Source: Armatimonadota bacterium
GTDB taxonomy: Bacteria; Sysuimicrobiota; Sysuimicrobiia; Sysuimicrobiales; JACQTN01
Direction of reading: 5' to 3'
DNA: 8,175 bases
NCBI GenBank assembly: GCA_016210785.1
Contig: JACQTN010000603.1
Coordinates: 1 to 8,175, forward strand
Positions 6,870 through 8,175 of this stretch are shown piece after piece. The notes below the pieces were generated by a model. The model made no database searches. It had not been told where the DNA came from and saw nothing but the letters and a program-made list of their open reading frames with translations. The first letter of the stretch is position 1. Each line of letters begins with the position of its first letter. A program made the translations under genes and the position numbers.

Positions 6870-8175
6870 GATCGCCTCCTCCGCTCTCGATGAGGGTGGC
6901 AAACACCTCGTCCATGGACATGGGTACCGTCCGTACCTGGGCCTCACCCGCTCCGGCATGTGCCAGGACGGCGAGGACCCGCTGGCGATCGGCATCCGGA
7001 TCGAGGCTCCGCAGGTGACTCCGGCGGCCGAAGAGCGCCAGGTCCGGGTACGCCGCTTCCAGCGCCGCCGCGGCCTCGCGGAAGCCCGGGGCGTCCACCT
7101 CCAGGACCCGGCCCCGGTGAGCCTCGGCCTGGCGCCGTAAGGCGCCCGGCTCCCCCAGGGCGACTAGGCGCCCCCGGTGGATCAAGGCCAGCCGGTCGCA
7201 CCGCTCCGTTTCCTTCATGTAGTGGGTGGTCACCAGGATGGTGACCTTCTGGGTGCGGGAGAGGGTCACGATCAGATTCCAGAACTCCTGCCGCGCCAGG
7301 GGATCGACGCCCGAGGTGGGCTCATCCAGAAACAGGATGCGCGGCTCATGGAGGATGGCACAGGCGAGGGCCAGCCGCTGGCGGATCCCCAGGGGCAGGT
7401 CACGGGCGAGCGCACCTCGCCACGGGACCAGCCCGACCGTGGCGATGACGGCCTCCTGCCGCTCGCGCTTCCGCCGGCTGGCGAGCCCGTAGACCCTCGC
7501 GTACAGCCCGAGGTTTTCCGTGACCGTCAGATCGGGGTAGAGCGAGAACCGCTGGGACATGTAGCCGATCGCGGCCTTGACCTCTTCCGCCTGCGACCCC
7601 ACGTCGTAGCCGGCGATCCAGCCATGGCCACCGGTGGGCCGCAGGATGCCGGTGAGCATCTTGATGGTCGTGGTCTTGCCGGCCCCGTTGGGCCCCAGCA
7701 GCCCGAAGATCTCTCCCGGCAGGACGTCGAACGTGACGTCCTCGACCGCTGTCACCGCGCCGAATCGCTTCGTGAGTCCCCGGACCTCGACGATGCGGGC
7801 ATCCTCGGGCGCGGCGCGGGGAGCCGCCGGGACGGGCTGGACGGACGGGAACGGCGGCGGGCCGTCCCGGGGCGCCATCAGGGCCACGAAGAGGTCTTCC
7901 AGCGCGGGCTCGTGCCTCGGCCGCCCGGGGACCTGAGACTTCAGCGCCTCGGGGCTTCCCGTGACCAGCAGGCGCCCCCGCGCCATCAGGGCGACACGAT
8001 GGCACCGTTCGGCCTCGTCCAGGTAGGGCGTGGTCAGCAGCACCGTCATCCCCCGCTCCCGGCCCAGCCGGCCCATGATCTGCCAGAAGTCCCGCCGTGA
8101 CAGCGGATCCACGCCCGTCGTGGGCTCGTCCAGCAGGAGGATGTCGGGCAGATGGATGAGCGCGCAGGCCAGGCC
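6856..8175 (-). CDS. ybhF: Tandem-domain ABC exporter ATPase, YbhF-like (5' partial)
   Basis: The frame is open from the window edge (codon 8175-8173) to TAG at 6856-6858, with 439 visible residues. Numbering counts from the edge. The end of a first nucleotide-binding domain is visible: Walker B ILLLDEPTTGVDP, then VLLTTPYLDEAERC, closing with ALEDLFVALMAP. After a Pro/Ala-rich linker (about 103-125) comes a complete second domain: Walker A GPNGAGKTT (161-169), Q-loop Gln208 (GYMSQRFSLYP), signature-like LPLGIRQR (260-267), Walker B ILFLDEPTSGVD and His318 (TTHYM). A C-terminal tail ends in MSMDEVFATLIESGGG. Two fused ATPase domains followed by two permeases is the YbhF-YbhS-YbhR design; those transporters export drugs and, in E. 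coli, are reported with Na+/Li+ efflux. The GTG at 8112 is an internal valine of GVDP, not a start. The first domain lacks the H-loop His (Pro50), and the second signature departs from LSGGQ. The start and about 150 residues lie outside the window. Confidence 0.9.
   Translation of the reverse strand, partial: GLACALIHLPDILLLDEPTTGVDPLSRRDFWQIMGRLGRERGMTVLLTTPYLDEAERCHRVALMARGRLLVTGSPEALKSQVPGRPRHEPALEDLFVALMAPRDGPPPFPSVQPVPAAPRAAPEDARIVEVRGLTKRFGAVTAVEDVTFDVLPGEIFGLLGPNGAGKTTTIKMLTGILRPTGGHGWIAGYDVGSQAEEVKAAIGYMSQRFSLYPDLTVTENLGLYARVYGLASRRKRERQEAVIATVGLVPWRGALARDLPLGIRQRLALACAILHEPRILFLDEPTSGVDPLARQEFWNLIVTLSRTQKVTILVTTHYMKETERCDRLALIHRGRLVALGEPGALRRQAEAHRGRVLEVDAPGFREAAAALEAAYPDLALFGRRSHLRSLDPDADRQRVLAVLAHAGAGEAQVRTVPMSMDEVFATLIESGGGDRAVA
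6875..6880 (-). promoter_or_regulatory. Shine-Dalgarno deciding the GTG start of the first permease
   Basis: The minus strand reads AGGAGG with a five-base spacer (cgatc) to the GTG at 6869. It lies inside the 3' end of the ATPase reading frame. It supports the GTG as the start instead of an upstream start that would overlap the ATPase gene by about 140 nt. Confidence 0.85.

Noticed and set aside
7177..8100. 307-residue plus-strand ORF opposite the ATPase
   Set aside because: The composition is antisense shadow (Asp/Gly/Arg/Gln) and the minus strand has unambiguous Walker motifs.
1..8175. CRISPR arrays, tRNA or rRNA genes, insertion sequences, phage or defence modules
   Set aside because: No regularly spaced repeats, cloverleaf genes, transposase motifs, terminal repeats or defence-type domains were seen. 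All long frames are accounted for by metabolic, regulatory and transport genes.

Overview
The window is a G+C-rich bacterial segment with tightly packed genes and classic Shine-Dalgarno sites. It holds five or six transcribed parts: one gene on the plus strand in the first 3 kb, then five genes on the minus strand. Both ends are cut through genes. The composition, the Tat/Mo-type respiratory enzyme and the Gram-negative-style drug exporter would fit a high-GC, probably uncultivated soil or subsurface bacterium (for example Rokubacteria/Methylomirabilota-like or deltaproteobacterial). That placement is inference; no marker gene is present.

Region 1 (1-3065, plus strand) is the catalytic subunit of a molybdopterin (bis-MGD) oxidoreductase closest to the tetrathionate reductase TtrA group, related to the arsenate and selenate reductases ArrA and SrrA. 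It has an N-terminal [4Fe-4S] cysteine set and a probable cysteine Mo ligand. The N-terminus, any Tat signal and any partner subunits lie before the window.

Region 2 (3066-3167) is a short gap between convergent genes, with no convincing terminator. Region 3 (3168-4494, minus strand) is a likely two-gene unit. It has a LuxR/NarL-type regulator whose receiver domain has lost most of its phosphorylation residues, followed 25 nt later by a small protein of unknown function with a faint resemblance to the TraB/TIKI fold. A possible sigma70-type -10 box lies in the 117-nt spacer upstream.

Region 4 (4612-8175, minus strand) is an ABC-2 exporter operon with the architecture of E. coli ybhF-ybhS-ybhR. 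A tandem two-domain ATPase (cut by the window end) is followed by two paralogous six-helix permeases of 380 and 368 residues. The first gene pair overlaps by 14 nt. In the second pair the Shine-Dalgarno sequence of the downstream gene contains the stop codon of the upstream one. The ATPase drives export and the two permeases form the channel. A YbhG/HlyD-type adaptor would be expected beyond position 8175 but is not visible.

No CRISPR array, RNA gene, insertion sequence or phage feature was recognised. I found no convincing new system. The most notable points are the degenerate receiver, the unassigned protein paired with it, the asymmetric ATPase and an extra charged segment in the Mo enzyme.
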